Positions 49,663 through 62,189 of a stretch of DNA of 64,000 nt are shown one piece after another. Made by a program: the position numbers and the translations under genes. Numbering within the stretch: the first letter of the stretch is position 1; each line of letters begins with the position of its first letter. The notes beneath the pieces are model-generated. The model saw only the letters and a program-made list of their open reading frames with translations. It made no database searches and had not been told where the DNA came from. Origin of the DNA: Gonocerus acuteangulatus (taxonomy: Eukaryota > Arthropoda > Insecta > Hemiptera > Coreidae); NCBI GenBank assembly GCA_946811695.1, contig OX328132.1:52723859-52787858 (forward strand), written 5' to 3'.

Positions 49663-50258
49663 AATATCACTCTTGTATATAGTTTTCATTAAAAGAAAGA
49701 AAAATTTTGATGTACTTGACGAAAAATTTCAATCAAATAAATCATTTTTATTCAATAAAAATGTTCATTCAATAAATCATTTTTAATCAATAAAATCATT
49801 TTCAATCAATAAAAATTGTCATTTAATAAATCATTGTTATTCAATAATGAATAAAAATAAAAATTTACGTTATTCATTGATTCATTGAATAATGAATGAA
49901 ATATTATTCATTATTCAGAATGAAATATCAAATTTATTCATTTAGTCTGAATGGTTTTTGCCCAACACTTTTATTAACAATTATGACTGAACCACGGACT
50001 CTCCATTTTAACAAACTCAACGATCAAAGGTGTCTTCACAATGATAAAAAGTTATGTCCAATTTATTGATGTCTAAATATGCAGATAACAGTTAAATAAC
50101 AGTAGACGTACTCCGAGGAAAAACAAGTACCTTGATATACATTGAATATTAACACGAAAAACAATGAACAATTTTTATAAATGCTTTTAGAATGTCACTA
50201 TTTAAATATTTTATGTAATTAAAAAGATAGTCTTCTTAGAGAAATATAATAAGTATCA

Positions 50259-50613
50259 AATCAAAAAAAAAAAAATCAGTCCCGTAACAGGCCACGAGGG
50301 CCCTGAGGGGCAGATACTATAGAGGTATCTGATTCATGACCATACGGCACACTAGGGAGATAGTGTGGTCAATACTATGCTCCGGCCGCCTGATTTTCCC
50401 CTTGGCCGCTTCGACTGCTAGTCATTAGCACCCAAGGTACCCATTATTAAATTAATTAAAGGCTGGGTCGGCCTAGGGACGGTCAGGGAGGCCGAATTTA
50501 ACCCATGAACGAAGACACTAGAAGAAAAAATCTTTAGTGCTATGCTCGGGATTTGAACTCAGGCCTCCAGCTTATAAGTCCAGTGCTCTACCACTGAGCT
50601 AACCTCGCCCCCC
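50259..50613 (-). mobile_element. SINE family 2 (tRNA-derived), full copy
   Basis: On the minus strand: ggcgaggttagctcagtggt...gagttcaaatcccgagca (tRNA-like head), body with 'gctaatgactagcagtcgaa' and 'ccggagcatagtattgacc', tail cgggactga and A-run. Perfect 13-bp duplication ATAATAAGTATCA at 50246-50258 and 50614-50626. Anticodon loop text 'cttataag' suggests TAT or similar. Confidence 0.92.
50550..50601 (-). promoter_or_regulatory. Pol III A and B boxes of SINE family 2
   Basis: A box TAGCTCAGTGG (50591-50601, minus) and B box GTTCAAATC (50550-50558, minus) both fit consensus fully. Confidence 0.8.
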
Positions 50614-50626
50614 ATAATAAGTATCA

Positions 50627-52013
50627 TAATAGGCTATTACAAAAAATGTGTATGTGAACAGCTGACTGCCTGTTATGACTTCTAGGAAAAGTGAACGTAA
50701 GACGCTCAAGAGCTCAACAGAATCGATCATCTTCCTACGCTGAGCCTTTTTACTCTATCCAAATAGAGCACAAAATACTTGATCAGCTACCATGCACTGA
50801 TAAGCTAAGTTGTTTTCACAACTTAAATTTATCTCCGTATATGTCCCAAGTATTGTACACTCATTTCCATGTACAATGATCTATAGTATTTATTAATTCC
50901 AGTACGATTTTATTTTAGGGAATGTTTACGAGAAAGAGAATATTTAGGAAATACTAAAACAAACAAAAGTATTTTACATAAAAATAAAGAAAAAAAAATT
51001 AAGGGGTCCCTATAAAAAGAAATCAATTTTAACATGATAATGTCATTTGGGAAGTAAATAAAAACCATTTATTCACTTCTTGTACAAAAATGTTCATTTC
51101 TTGCATATACCTATTAATTCACATTATTTTTTTTACATCAGTAATACTCAGCAATGATTAAAAATGAATTACCGCCAAATTACGAATCTAATTTCCCGCG
51201 ACGTGACTTTCATGTAAAACATTATTTTTTTTTTACATTATGGTATTTCGATTTCTACTCTTTTCTTAAATTGTTCTATTATTTATGACTTTAAGAATCA
51301 GATGTAATTCCAACAACCAAAAATATCTGAATATTATAATGATATAATACAAAAATAAATAAAAGAAGCTGGGAAATAAATTATAATAATTGTCTGTTTT
51401 CAACTAAATGCATAAAACCCTGGCCTCTATCTCCAATCAATACAAAAACCTGTGTTAGAAATAACAAAACCTTCTCAAAATTATCCATTTAATTGCAACA
51501 TTTTTAACTATACCCTGTATGTGTGCGAGAAAGATTTATTACTCAATTAATATTATGTATGAATTCACCACAAACAAAAAGTTTTCAAAACTATGTACTG
51601 TTGAATGCTATCGTGCAAAGTAACTGCTTTTGTAGCTTTGTGGCCATACATACAACTTCTAGAAGGTATTAGCTATCACAAATACAAGCGGATATTAGCA
51701 GATAGAACTACTTCCACCATTCTGAATATTGTAGTTGTACTTTTTAGCTAATACAGGCCTGGAATTTGACAAATAGGTTTTTTATCCTTAGCTTTAGAAA
51801 AATTATATTAACATGCTGGGACTGGAACTCAGTTATTTCAATCAGACGTTTTAACCAAAGTGCAAAAGCGCTTTGAATCACATCAAGTTAATTGGTTTAA
51901 TAGAGCCAGGTTTCAAATAGGTGGACAACACAGTGTCATATTTATCACAATCCTGGCTAAAATAGAGCACCTGTATGTGGACCAAAATAACTGGGTTACA
52001 ATTGCAGCCTGGA

Positions 52014-52046
<33 letters not shown>

Positions 52047-52183
52047 ATCATTAAAAGTAACTCTGGCAATGTAATCCTCTTAGAATGGTTGATTGGTTAT
52101 TACAAAAAAAATGCCTAGTATATTCTTCTAGTAATAGGGAAAATACTTTAGACCCATTAATATGACAATAAGTTCTTGTTTCA
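50627..52183. other. Unassigned AT-rich sequence
   Basis: Nothing recognisable except a T-run at 52014-52038. Could be intergenic. Confidence 0.35.
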
Positions 52184-52191
52184 TATAAATG

Positions 52192-52585
52192 CAGGGCCAC
52201 CACATGGGGGGGGACTGCCTGGTACAGTTGTCCCGGGCCTGGGCGCCGTGGGGGCCCGGGCCGGGCCTCGCTAATTGGAATAAAATGTATAGATTATGAG
52301 CTTGAAGAATGGGGTTTAGAAATATAGTCGGGCGTAGCCTATATTTATTGAAATGAGATCTATATTTTTTTAAATGTACATAAACGACAAAACAGTCCCA
52401 GAATAGTATATTTCATTAGGAGTCTTAATAAAACTACAAGTACCGAAAGTGACCTTTGCTGCTCCGATTGTCGGCTTTTATTCTCATTTCGCTAAAACCT
52501 CAAGATGAAAATAATTTTAAAATGTTCAAAGTCCTATAGCAAAGTACTAGAATTTTCAGTCTGGCTCTGAGATGTGGCGGCCCTG
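52192..52585. mobile_element. 394-bp hAT MITE
   Basis: Inverted ends CAGGGCCACCACAT and ATGTGGCGGCCCTG (13 of 14) with a perfect 8-bp duplication TATAAATG (52184-52191 and 52586-52593). GC-rich head (ccgtgggggcccgggccggg at 52245). No coding capacity. Confidence 0.93.
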
Positions 52586-52593
52586 TATAAATG

Positions 52594-53061
52594 TGATGCT
52601 ACGCCGTTCAATTGAAGAGTGGCTCCATTAGAGAAATTAACCAGCCATTTGGTGCAGGTAAATCAGTAATTTGCACTTTTTTTAGTTAGACTGTGTACAT
52701 GAATCTTTAGAATTACTAACAATTTTCTTATGTAGTTGTCTATTCAGTAAACCACTGACCAACTCCCCTGACTTATCCCTACGCTTCCCATGTGGTCTAT
52801 AAGGATTTATAGTTTACACTTATAGATATATGGCATTGTTCTCTTTAGAGTCCTAAACTAATTGCTGAGCTTCTCAGAGGTAATCCTGAGGAACCTAGCA
52901 GAATGTTCAATATATCAATTGTTAACTAAATTTTAATACATTCCAATATCAATGAAATTAGAGCATTGAATGACAGTAGGCCCAGAGGCTTATGAGTACT
53001 AAAATTGTCGAACAGAGATAAAGCCTAATCTCATTTATCACATTTTAGTCGCACATAATAT
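52594..53061. other. Unassigned sequence
   Basis: Nothing recognised. Confidence 0.3.
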
Positions 53062-53221
53062 TAGCGCGGTTCCTCCCTCCCTTCATAGGGAGGAGCCCCG
53101 CTTATAAGGCTGATCTCATCAAACAATCCGGAAGTGCCGACCAGAAAATTTTGCGGTTCAGAACCCCTAGAGACCGAAAATAACGGTGGTTCAAATTTGT
53201 ATATATAAATGTATATGTTTA

Positions 53222-53292
<71 letters not shown>

Positions 53293-54806
53293 TCTGTTCG
53301 CGGTTTTCCGGCCCCCCTAATGGTCCGATTTTGATGAAATTTGGTAAAGAAATCTTTCGTCTAATTTGAAAGGTCAAGTTCGTTAACCAGGAGAATCCGC
53401 CCACCCGAACATGGTTTTTGGAGCGAATGGCGCGCGAAAAAAATCGTTCCGCTTACTTCATATGCATGCAAGTACTCGTTTTATAGGTTTCTTGGCCTAG
53501 GAAAACGAATGAAACCATTTTTAAGGCGATAGCTTTAACCGTTTTTGAGAAAATTGGAAAAATAGTTGCTGAATAACGTTCTTTGTTTTGGTACTTAAAA
53601 TCATGGGATTGAGTTGAAACATTTTTTGCATGTTCGGATTTCATCAAAACTAATATGTTAAACTTTTGGTTACGTTTGGAGTTAAGGTAGGGTTAGAATA
53701 AAATATTTGATGAACAGACATGAAAGGTTTTGGGAACTTCGTATACTTTCATTAATATCTCGAACACGGTTGGGAAATCGTGGTAAGTGAATAGAAACTA
53801 TTTGAAAGCTTTCTAAATTCTCTACAAAAAAGACTGAAACAATTTTTGATTAGGTGATGTCAATCGAAGAAATAAGTGCTTAAAACTTCAAATACGTCTG
53901 TTTAGTTCTTATGAACGGAGTTTTGTCGTTCTTTTTGTAATTTTTGTCTCTTTCCCTTAATTTTTTATTGCTTTTTATTTTTGTAATTTCTTATGTTAGG
54001 AAAATGTATTTGTGTGTAAAACCGGATAGGTAAAATGAGACCAATTTTCTGTTGCTAGAAACAATGAAAAATTTTGGGAACTTCGTATACTTTCATTAAT
54101 TTTTTTTTTTTTTTTTTTTTTTTTGTGCTTCGACTGCCTGGGCCATTAGCACAACTTTCATTAATATCTCGAAAACGGTTGAAAATTAGGGAAGCGGAAG
54201 GTTACCATTCGAAAGCTTACTAAATGGTCTACAAAAAAGGTTCTGAAGAAAGTTTTGAATAAGCGATGTCAATCGGAGAAATAAGTGCTTAAACTTTGAA
54301 GTAATTGATTTCGTTTATTCGAACGGTTCTTTTTGTCTGTTTTTATTCCTTGTTTTTTTTTTTTTTAATCGCTTTTAGTTGGATAATGTATTTGACAATA
54401 AAACAGATTAATTAAAATAAGAAAAACAATTCATTGCTAGAAATATAGCTTGCCAAGAGAAAGAGATTCGAAGACGTCTTTTGAATATTTTCAATTGTCT
54501 TTATGCTTTTGGTTTTTTATTTTATTTTTTAATTGATTTTATTTGTAGAATTATTACTATAGTAGAAGAACACAAGACAATGTGAAAAAATTTGATATTT
54601 TTCAATGCATTCAACGTATGAAATAGGTATCTCTAGAAGAGGATTCTGGGGTCTGGCGGACCCGACCAGGTAAAGTCATAAAGCCCTTTGAACAAAGGCC
54701 GAACCAAATATTATCTGTTTCTATTCTAAGCTTTTCAAATGACAAAAGGGATATGAACGGAACCACGCTAAGATGATACAGTTCCTGCGAGTCGGACTTT
54801 TTTTTA
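53062..54806 (+). mobile_element. Family A, copy 8
   Basis: Hairpin start 53062-53103, (TA)n at 53231-53288, units at about 53754 and 54166 with a SINE scrap in the second, and end 'ggaaccacgctaagatg' followed by gttcctgcgagtcggacttt (54781-54800). It preserves both ends and defines the full length (~1.75 kb). Confidence 0.85.
54101..54153 (-). mobile_element. 53-bp SINE scrap with its own target duplication
   Basis: T-run and 'gtgcttcgactgcctgggcc' plus attagcaca, the 3' part of SINE family 2-like sequence. Perfect 12-bp duplication ACTTTCATTAAT at 54089-54100 and 54154-54165, so it inserted already truncated. Confidence 0.85.
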
Positions 54807-57098
54807 ACACAAAAGCCACAACTCCAGAGCTGGGGTACTTGTATTAACTCCGCTCAAGCTTACAGCTGGCTATATCTACCATGTTCCATATATTATTTTT
54901 CATAATATTGCTTTATATTTGTAATATTACTTCTGCATATTATTATTCTGAGTATCACCACATTTGCATAAAATATATAACATCAGTTAAAAGACATATA
55001 TTCTCTCCTATCCTTATTGTCTATTTAAATATCCTTTAGAATTTCAAACTTTTTGTTTATCAAAACTAATCCCAGAACATAGTATTGAATGGAAGGGTCA
55101 TGTCTAAATTCCAAATACATTTTTAATCTAGTTCTAAATAAAAATATAATTACCACATTATTTAGACGATAAAATCAACTGGTTCATTTTTAGTCATTTT
55201 AAAAATTTATTATGTTACCAGAAGAACAAATAAAAAAAAATAGGCCTATTAAACTTGGACACACATTTAAATTAGAAAAAAAAATGGTAAAGCAGCTTAA
55301 AACTAATAATAATACATAAATTTGTTCAAAGGAGAAAAAAAACATCCTGCCGATCATCACAGCCGAAAATGAAATATACAGTTCTTTATGCCTTCTACAA
55401 ATATCATATAATATATATACAAATTATTGTAGACATAACACTAATGTACTTATCGAACATCACTGAATTCATTAATAATTTCAAATAAATGATCAACAAT
55501 AAAATAAATTCACACTATTTACTAAGAAATAATAACTACTAAACATTTAATGATTGGATGGAAAGGGTACGCAGAAGTAGCAAATTATATATGCATGTCT
55601 AAAAATATATAATAAATCACATGCACTGAATAATGGAATATAAATACTCACCCACTCATCTAAAAACACAAGGTAATAAGAATTTATCATCCATACAAAG
55701 TTCTCTGATACATATTTGTAATACATTTGTCATTGAAAAACAAAGTTTGTAGTTCTTCATTTAAAAATATATATAGTAGGTACCAGTATCTTGAATTTAT
55801 GAATAATTTGAGAGGAACAAGAGTGTACAAATACAGTTCTCTTGCACATTTTTAAGTAGAACATTAAATATTTAACAATAAAATTCTACATATACAAGTA
55901 GAAAAATAAATTTTACATAAAACAAAACATATTTATAAAATATAAACAACCATAGAAGAATAAGGAAAGGAAAAGCAGGGTTCCCTTTAGGTCAAATACA
56001 CGGAAGTACAGGTAAGAATTTCAGAGAGAATAAATCAACAATGGTTACTTGTCTAACAAAATTATAAAAAAATTATGGCCAAAATTAATAATTCTCAGTA
56101 ATGTTTTCCTGAAACTTAACACTTGAGTAAATGCTTTCAAGTTTAAAAAAAGTTTAGTTGTCAGTGTCATAAAATTTGAAAATGGCCAAAAATCTGATTA
56201 ATTTCTAACATAATTGATATAACTGCAATAAATGGCTTAAGATTTTACTACATTTTTTTTTCAATTTAATTGACAAATGAACATCAGTATAAAAAGTATC
56301 GAAAAGGATCTCATAGGCAGAGTAAATTATATTAATTTCAGTAATGAGAGTATTATTTCTAATAATGCCTACTTGCATAGATGATATGGAGCAAATAAAT
56401 GACTTTTTGAGACCAACTGGTCATTTTACGTAATATAATTATGTTGAGACCTCTCAAGAAAATTGATAAATAAAAGAAATTTTTATACAAAGAAACACAA
56501 CTGAGGAAAGAATCATCATCAGCTAAAGGTGTGCAACAACTGCCTGCAACTGCTCTCATCATAATATTAAAGGCTATGACTCATAATATTCATCTGATAA
56601 GATTGCTGAAGGCCTTAAGACACTTTATAATCAGTCAATAAACAATAAATGTATCTTGAAAATGGAAACCAGTGATTGAAAACAAGCAAAGTTCATAAAC
56701 ATTTTTTTTTAAATTTAATTATTTATAAGGCTGTAAAACAGTCGAAGAGATAATTATCACTTCCTGCGTGAAATATATATTTATGCTAATGACGTTTGAC
56801 AAAGATTCATTCAACAAAGAATGACTGAAAAAGATCTTTCTTTGGGGCTCTTTGAAGAAGTGGAGGGATCTTCAATCTTTCAATCATCTCATGATATAAT
56901 TCTTTGGATTTTTTTCTAGGTAGCTCATTTTTTTCCAATTAAAAAGGATTAAATGAGTGAATAATATTCTATGTCATATGAATAGAGTAAAAATGTATAT
57001 ATTTACGCATTCATCATCGTCATCAAGGCCTACAAGCTATTGCATTTAATTAATTCAAAGTACTTATTAGAAAAATGTTTAATTTCAAAATGTAACAA

Positions 57099-57145
<47 letters not shown>

Positions 57146-58375
57146 ATGGATTGTGCATAGAATATAACTGGAGGTCTCTAAATAAAGTCAATGCAGCATA
57201 AAACAATGCCTTAAAGCAACAGCATATCTGAACTTTAAGGACATGTATCATGTCTCAAAGACTAATGATGAACTTGAAGCAAATTATATTCCCAATTCCA
57301 AAGAAAACATAATGTTTAATTACAACTGAAATTATCCGACTGTGGTCCAAGATAATTTTAAAGTCAACTTGAAAAAATGTTTTCATGTAATTTACTTTAT
57401 AACACATTACAAAAAATATAAATACATTTTTATATAATTGTTTATCACTTGTAAACACATATAACAAGGAAATGAAAACTTTTTACCCTTGGTTATTATA
57501 ATTAACATTGTCAAGAAGGATATTGTAATATTTTGTGTCGAAATTGACAAAAAAGAATTTGTTTATCATTTGATGCACAGATTGGCTTCGTTAAACACAC
57601 TTATGACTTGCAGTAATTTATTATACAACATGTTGATTACTATTTAATCTGTTAATTAATAATAATGAATTTTTGACTTGAAGTGGGGAATATCTTTTCT
57701 ATAGGAATCATTCATCCCAAACTCCCTTGACAATGTCATTCTCAAAGAACAAGAATAATTTTTGTTTTTGTAAAAAATAATCCATCCAAAATATTTCAAG
57801 CTACAAGCTAAACAACATATTTTTTCCGTAAACTTTGACAAAACAGATAAAATATAATTGAGGGAGTACCATCCTTTTACAAAAAAATAATTGCTTCATT
57901 CTCTATTCAATTTCAAATTTAAAATTTCCCTGAATTTGCAGATTGTCTCCTAAAAAAAAGAAAAAAAACATGTATTCAACATATGTAAATAAAAGGAAAT
58001 GTATTATTCGTATGTATTAAGAAAAAAAATATTAAAAAAACAAGAAATAGAATTGTATTAGATCAGTTATATCATCAGTAAAAGGTATATGTTAAAATAG
58101 TAGTTTAAAAAGTTTAAATATATTCTTCTGTAATCCCCCATTCATCATCAATAACTTTTCTTTGCAATGAAAGAGAACCTCAAAACTAATATTTAAGCCT
58201 GAACAGAAAAGGAGATACACAAACTGAGTAATTTTATTTAATGCCAAAAGTCTTGGTATGGGCAATTACTTAGTATATATTAATACTTTTTTTGAGATGA
58301 TATAATGTACAGGGAATAAAAACAGTTAAAATTAAACATGAAAACCCAACAAAAAAATAATAAACTTACCAAAAT
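54807..58375 (-). other. AT-rich, transposon-poor block; probable membralin 3' UTR and/or UTR intron
   Basis: No transposon family of this window enters these 3.6 kb apart from an A-run at 57103-57144, unlike everything on both sides. It lies directly downstream of the membralin stop. Several TTTATT words (AATAAA on the minus strand) could serve as poly-A signals, and the true one cannot be chosen by eye. Its depletion of insertions is compatible with transcript function, but this is inference. Confidence 0.4.
58364..58370 (-). promoter_or_regulatory. Splice donor just after membralin stop
   Basis: Minus strand TAA ATTTTG|GTAAGTTTA: a full-consensus donor whose exon part ends six bases past the stop. 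It implies an intron in the 3' UTR. This close to the stop it should not trigger nonsense-mediated decay. Confidence 0.6.
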
Positions 58376-58780
58376 TTAGTCATGGCTTTGATGAAATGAA
58401 TTGGGCTCAATATTTTCAGACAAAGATTCGTAACGCCTTTGCAATATTGAGTCCATTTCATAATCTAACCCCTCGAAAGAAGGAAAAGGTTCTAGATCAC
58501 TATAAATATCTTCCGAATCCTGATCTGAATGAAGACTTGAAGCAATGTCATTTTGAACACTTCCTGGACTATCTTCAAGAGTGATATCATTTATATTGGA
58601 AATGTTATCAGGATGAGGTCCATGGTGCCTAGTTTGCCTGATAGGAGTATTACCTCCCCCATGTCCTTCAAGAGCATTTCCTTCACTAGGACTTTGGGCT
58701 CGAATTAAGAATTGTTGCAACTGGGCTTGCTGTAGTATCAATGGCAATTCATAGTGATGGAAGAAGTACAACATAGAATG
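58376..58780 (-). CDS. TMEM259: Membralin, C-terminal coding exon
   Basis: 134 codons plus TAA (58376-58378), opening in phase 0 after the acceptor tttatttgtttgcag|CAT. It starts HSMLYFFHHYELPLILQQ, nearly the same as the end of the last membrane region of animal membralin, then a low-complexity acidic/Ser-rich cytosolic-type tail (QSPSEGNALEGHGGGN, SLHSDQDSEDIYSDLEPF, ESLSENIEPNSFHQSHD). Membralin is a multi-pass ER membrane protein linked to ER-associated degradation. All upstream exons lie beyond this window. The divergent tail agrees with known poor conservation there. The frame before 58780 (MFKSIFLFK...) is intron. Confidence 0.88.
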   Translation of the reverse strand, partial: HSMLYFFHHYELPLILQQAQLQQFLIRAQSPSEGNALEGHGGGNTPIRQTRHHGPHPDNISNINDITLEDSPGSVQNDIASSLHSDQDSEDIYSDLEPFPSFEGLDYEMDSILQRRYESLSENIEPNSFHQSHD

Positions 58781-59419
58781 CTGCAAACAAATAAAAACAA
58801 TATTATATTTAAACAGAAAAATCGATTTAAACATTTGAAGGAATCTTAACTAAATTGAAAGTGTAACTCAAAGGAACTAATGAAAATATTTCAGTACTAA
58901 TGTATTACCATAACATCCTTACCAAAGATGTGATTTGATAAACTTCAAAAAGAAACAAATCAGTACTTACAAGGTCAAGATTGAAGGGAATTAAGGTTTA
59001 GAAACCTTAAGTCAAACCATGGTGTCAATGACATGAGCTTTTAAGCTCCTTAGACAAAAGAGATAACTCGCTCAATGGAATGAAACCAACACAAAATTTG
59101 ATTCACAGTTTCAAAAATTTAGCCAGTTTTCTGTGACTGAAATAGTTTTTTTCATGATTTGAATTTCAACCTTTATAGAAAATTAAATAAGATTTTGAAT
59201 AACCACATAATAAAATTTCTTAACAATTTTCAAGATATCTCACTGAACTTGCAAAATTACAAAAATATTCACAGCAGTTTTGTAAAATACATTCATATTG
59301 TTTTCCCAGATTTTCTCTCTCAAAAAAACTGCCCTAAAATTAATAAATACAAATAATGTGGAATATGTGGAAACATTTTCATTTCAACCCAAGATTTTTG
59401 ATCGCCAGGCACTAAAATT

Positions 59420-59760
59420 TTAGTTTTTTTTTTTTTTGTTTTATTTTTTTTTTGTTTTATTTTTTTTTTGTTTTATTTTTTTTTTGTTTTATTTTTTTTT
59501 TGTTTTATTTTTTTTTGTTTTATTTTTTTTTTTGTTTTATTTTTTTTTTGTTTTATTTTTCATTCGTGGCGAATCAATGTCTAGGTCATTAGCTCGAGAT
59601 ATCTCCAGTTGCCACCATTCCTAAACATTCATGGTGTTGCAAGGAATTTTATCAATGGGCCCCTGTGCTATCCACTCTACCAAGGAGATACTCTGTTGGT
59701 GGGGGTGGTAGTGATTCAAATTTACCTACTTTTCTCAGACATAGTTAATGACAAAGCGTA
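59420..59760 (-). mobile_element. Diverged SINE with TTTTATTTTTTTTTG tail array
   Basis: About nine 15-bp units of T-run plus 'gttttat' (59421-59560), then 'atgtctaggtcattagctcg', the reversed SINE family 1 tail domain, and degenerate body text (caaggaattttatcaatggg). The head is unrecognisable. Confidence 0.55.
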
Positions 59761-60099
59761 AACGTTGTTTTTTTTTCATTTGATTTCCCTGTTTCAAAAC
59801 CCCAATATTTCCTTGGATGACTGTAAACTCAAACTAACGTCTTGATGGTGGGGGTTTCAGCCACAGGAGTTGATAAAACTCATTTTTTTCAATAAAAAAA
59901 TGTGTATAAATTTACATGATATGACAGGCAACATGCCTTATAATGTATAATGTAAATCCTTCCTCATTCTTCAGTAAGTACTTCTTTAGAATAAATACTA
60001 TCTATTTTAGAATTTATTAGGCAAAGTATTGACATGACTCTCAGTCTACGGGCGCTGAGAGTGTCCATGGACACGATGGAAATCCATCACTAACCTTAT

Positions 60100-60591
60100 A
60101 TATAAATAAAATTAAAAAATGAAGAGTTTTTAAGTACACGAATTTTTCTCAAAAAATGTCCAAGATATAAACTTGAATATGCTTTTATTAGTCTCCAAAA
60201 CTTCTAAATATCGATTGCGTACTTCTATAAATATTGCATACATGGAAGTCTATTGATTCACAATCGTAAGCGCTACAATTTTTTCACTAAAAACTCGGAT
60301 CGGCGGATTCTACTTCTTTTTCTTTTTTTAAGGCGCTCAACGTCTAGGTTATCGGCGCCTGGTTTCAATTTTTTGTAGCAACCAATTTTTATGAAAATTA
60401 ATTTAAAAGAAAATAGGAAATCTGGTTGTAGAGGGAGGTAAGGAGTAGGGGCGAGCCCCGAGCCAGCCGCGGCACCGCCAGGCACGCTGCAGGGACAAGG
60501 TTTGGCGGATTCTACTGGTTAACGACCTGTAGTTTACGTTTCAAAATTGTTTCAAAATCGGGCAATTTGTTTGGTACGTAGAGCGCGACAG

Positions 60592-60654
<63 letters not shown>

Positions 60655-60950
60655 GTGAACAACCAGTTTTTTCCTAACGTACGGGCTAAGAAACGTCACA
60701 TCTCTCGCCAGCGCATGATCGGATCGAAATCTAGAACAGGATTTCATTATTCAGAAAGAAGAAACCAGCTAGAAATCGGGAGCATTGTAGCGAAAAGTTT
60801 TGAGTTATTTACAATAGAAAACCTCAGCTATTTTCGAAAAAAAATTATCTTAATGTCTGTTCTCTTTGTCCTATTTAAGAGGATATTTCGTGAACAGCTC
60901 CGTTCTAGCGGCCTTCCATCAGCCATACTTATGGTTTTAATCTAGTGTTG
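60100..60950 (-). mobile_element. Old family A-like copy
   Basis: 'cgtaagcgctacaatttttt', 'ggcggattctactggttaac' and a (TA)n tract (60596-60651) follow the order of family A minus copies (cgtaagcgttacgatttttt, ggcggattctgctggttaac). Ends are not preserved. Confidence 0.5.
60315..60503 (-). mobile_element. SINE with a GC-rich head and family-1-type tail
   Basis: T-rich end then 'gcgctcaacgtctaggttat' and cggcgcc (reversed tail domain), ending in a GC-rich head (gccagccgcggcaccgccag). Perfect 13-bp duplication GGCGGATTCTACT at 60302-60314 and 60504-60516. The head differs from families 1-3. Confidence 0.8.
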
Positions 60951-61439
60951 AGAGAATGTCCACTTTAGTGGTAAATCATGGAGATATGGCCTGAGAGAGA
61001 CAGCTGAGGTGCGTGCCCTTCCGGTCTGCTGAACAAGGGGTTATCTCGCTAGATAAGAAAGAGACCCCTAAGGAATCTTGACTATGTTAGTGGAAGGCAA
61101 CAGCAAACTCCCTTTGTGCCCAAGTGTTGCCGACGCATTAACAAGCTCATCAAGGCAAATCTGATTTTACGGGATGACATCCTCATCAGGATGATGATGA
61201 TCTCTTGCTTACCTTTTAGCATAGGAGTAATTATACGCCCTTCTTAGTTATCTTATCTTCAACAGGAATGAAAAGCTTACGTTTAACAAAGGACCTCAGC
61301 AGATATTGATCTTTAAACCCTACAACCTCCTTGTTTAGAAAAAAAAAAACAAAAACGTTATATTCAGTGTGTCCTTCTTGTCCATCTACAGTAGGAAGAA
61401 AATCCCATTAGGAATACTACCCGATGCGAAATGTGAACG

Positions 61440-62070
61440 TTTCATAAACCGTAAGTAATGAAATAAAGGTCGTTCAAATTTGTGTTTATACACACATTTT
61501 GGGCTCTAAAGTCAACAGAAATGGTCCTATGTTGATTTAATTTAGCTGAAAAATAGTGGTGGTTTTTAACTACAGAAACACTCAACGAATCGTAGTGCTC
61601 ACAGTTTGTGTTCATAAGTATCCAGGTGCACTTTGTGTAAGTATTTTGACGTGGAGAATCGAATAAAACCACTTTCAAGGAGACATCAAACTGTATTCGA
61701 TAAAAAAAAAAAAAATAGTATGTTGGATTAGGTTCCTCTAAATTGCCGCATTGTGTTGAAAATGTTTTTATCATTTATTTGTGGTAGATACATTTTAGTA
61801 TAGTCAGAGGAATTAAAAAGTATACACCCGGGCAGCTCCCCTCCTAATCCTTTCCGTAAAAGGCGACATATGTTTGTCTCTTATGTCGATTGCGATATTT
61901 TGACTTAAATATCAGACTTTCAGAATATGCAGACTCGCACTCAAATATTCCCGTCAGCTGAAGGGCGATTTGCCTTAGATTCGGATGTTTATCTTTAGAT
62001 ATAAAACACCAGAATTTTCTATCAGATGCTGTGGCTTTAAAATTTTTGCGATTTTTGGACATTTACTGAA
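61440..62070 (+). mobile_element. Possible very old family A-like copy
   Basis: 'gtcgttcaaatttgtgttta' and 'ataaaaccactttcaaggag' mimic family A phrases in the right order, but no ends or (TA)n remain. Confidence 0.35.
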
Positions 62071-62075
62071 TTCAT

Positions 62076-62119
62076 AAAAAGTCCGACTCGCAGGAACTGC
62101 GTCATCTTAGCGCGGTTCC

Positions 62120-62189
<70 letters not shown>

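Larger units (their letters stand above)
47273..49970. mobile_element. hAT element with foldback-type arrays
   Basis: Ends CAGAGTTGGGCA and TGCCCAACACTT are hAT-type inverted repeats. Going inwards on each side come ATTCAT-rich sequence, a (TA)n/(GT)n tract, then 'atcacgtgtctgt'/'acagacacgtgat', then tandem ~124-bp units in inverted orientation (three left, seven right) around a transposase relic. This nested mirror symmetry is of the Foldback type. No clear 8-bp duplication. Confidence 0.75.
58781..62075 (-). other. Membralin intron with old repeats
   Basis: Acceptor CAG at 58783-58781. 58781-59400 and 59760-60100 show nothing recognisable. The other repeats in it are listed separately. I found no further membralin exon up to 64000, so the intron exceeds 5.2 kb. 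Confidence 0.6.
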
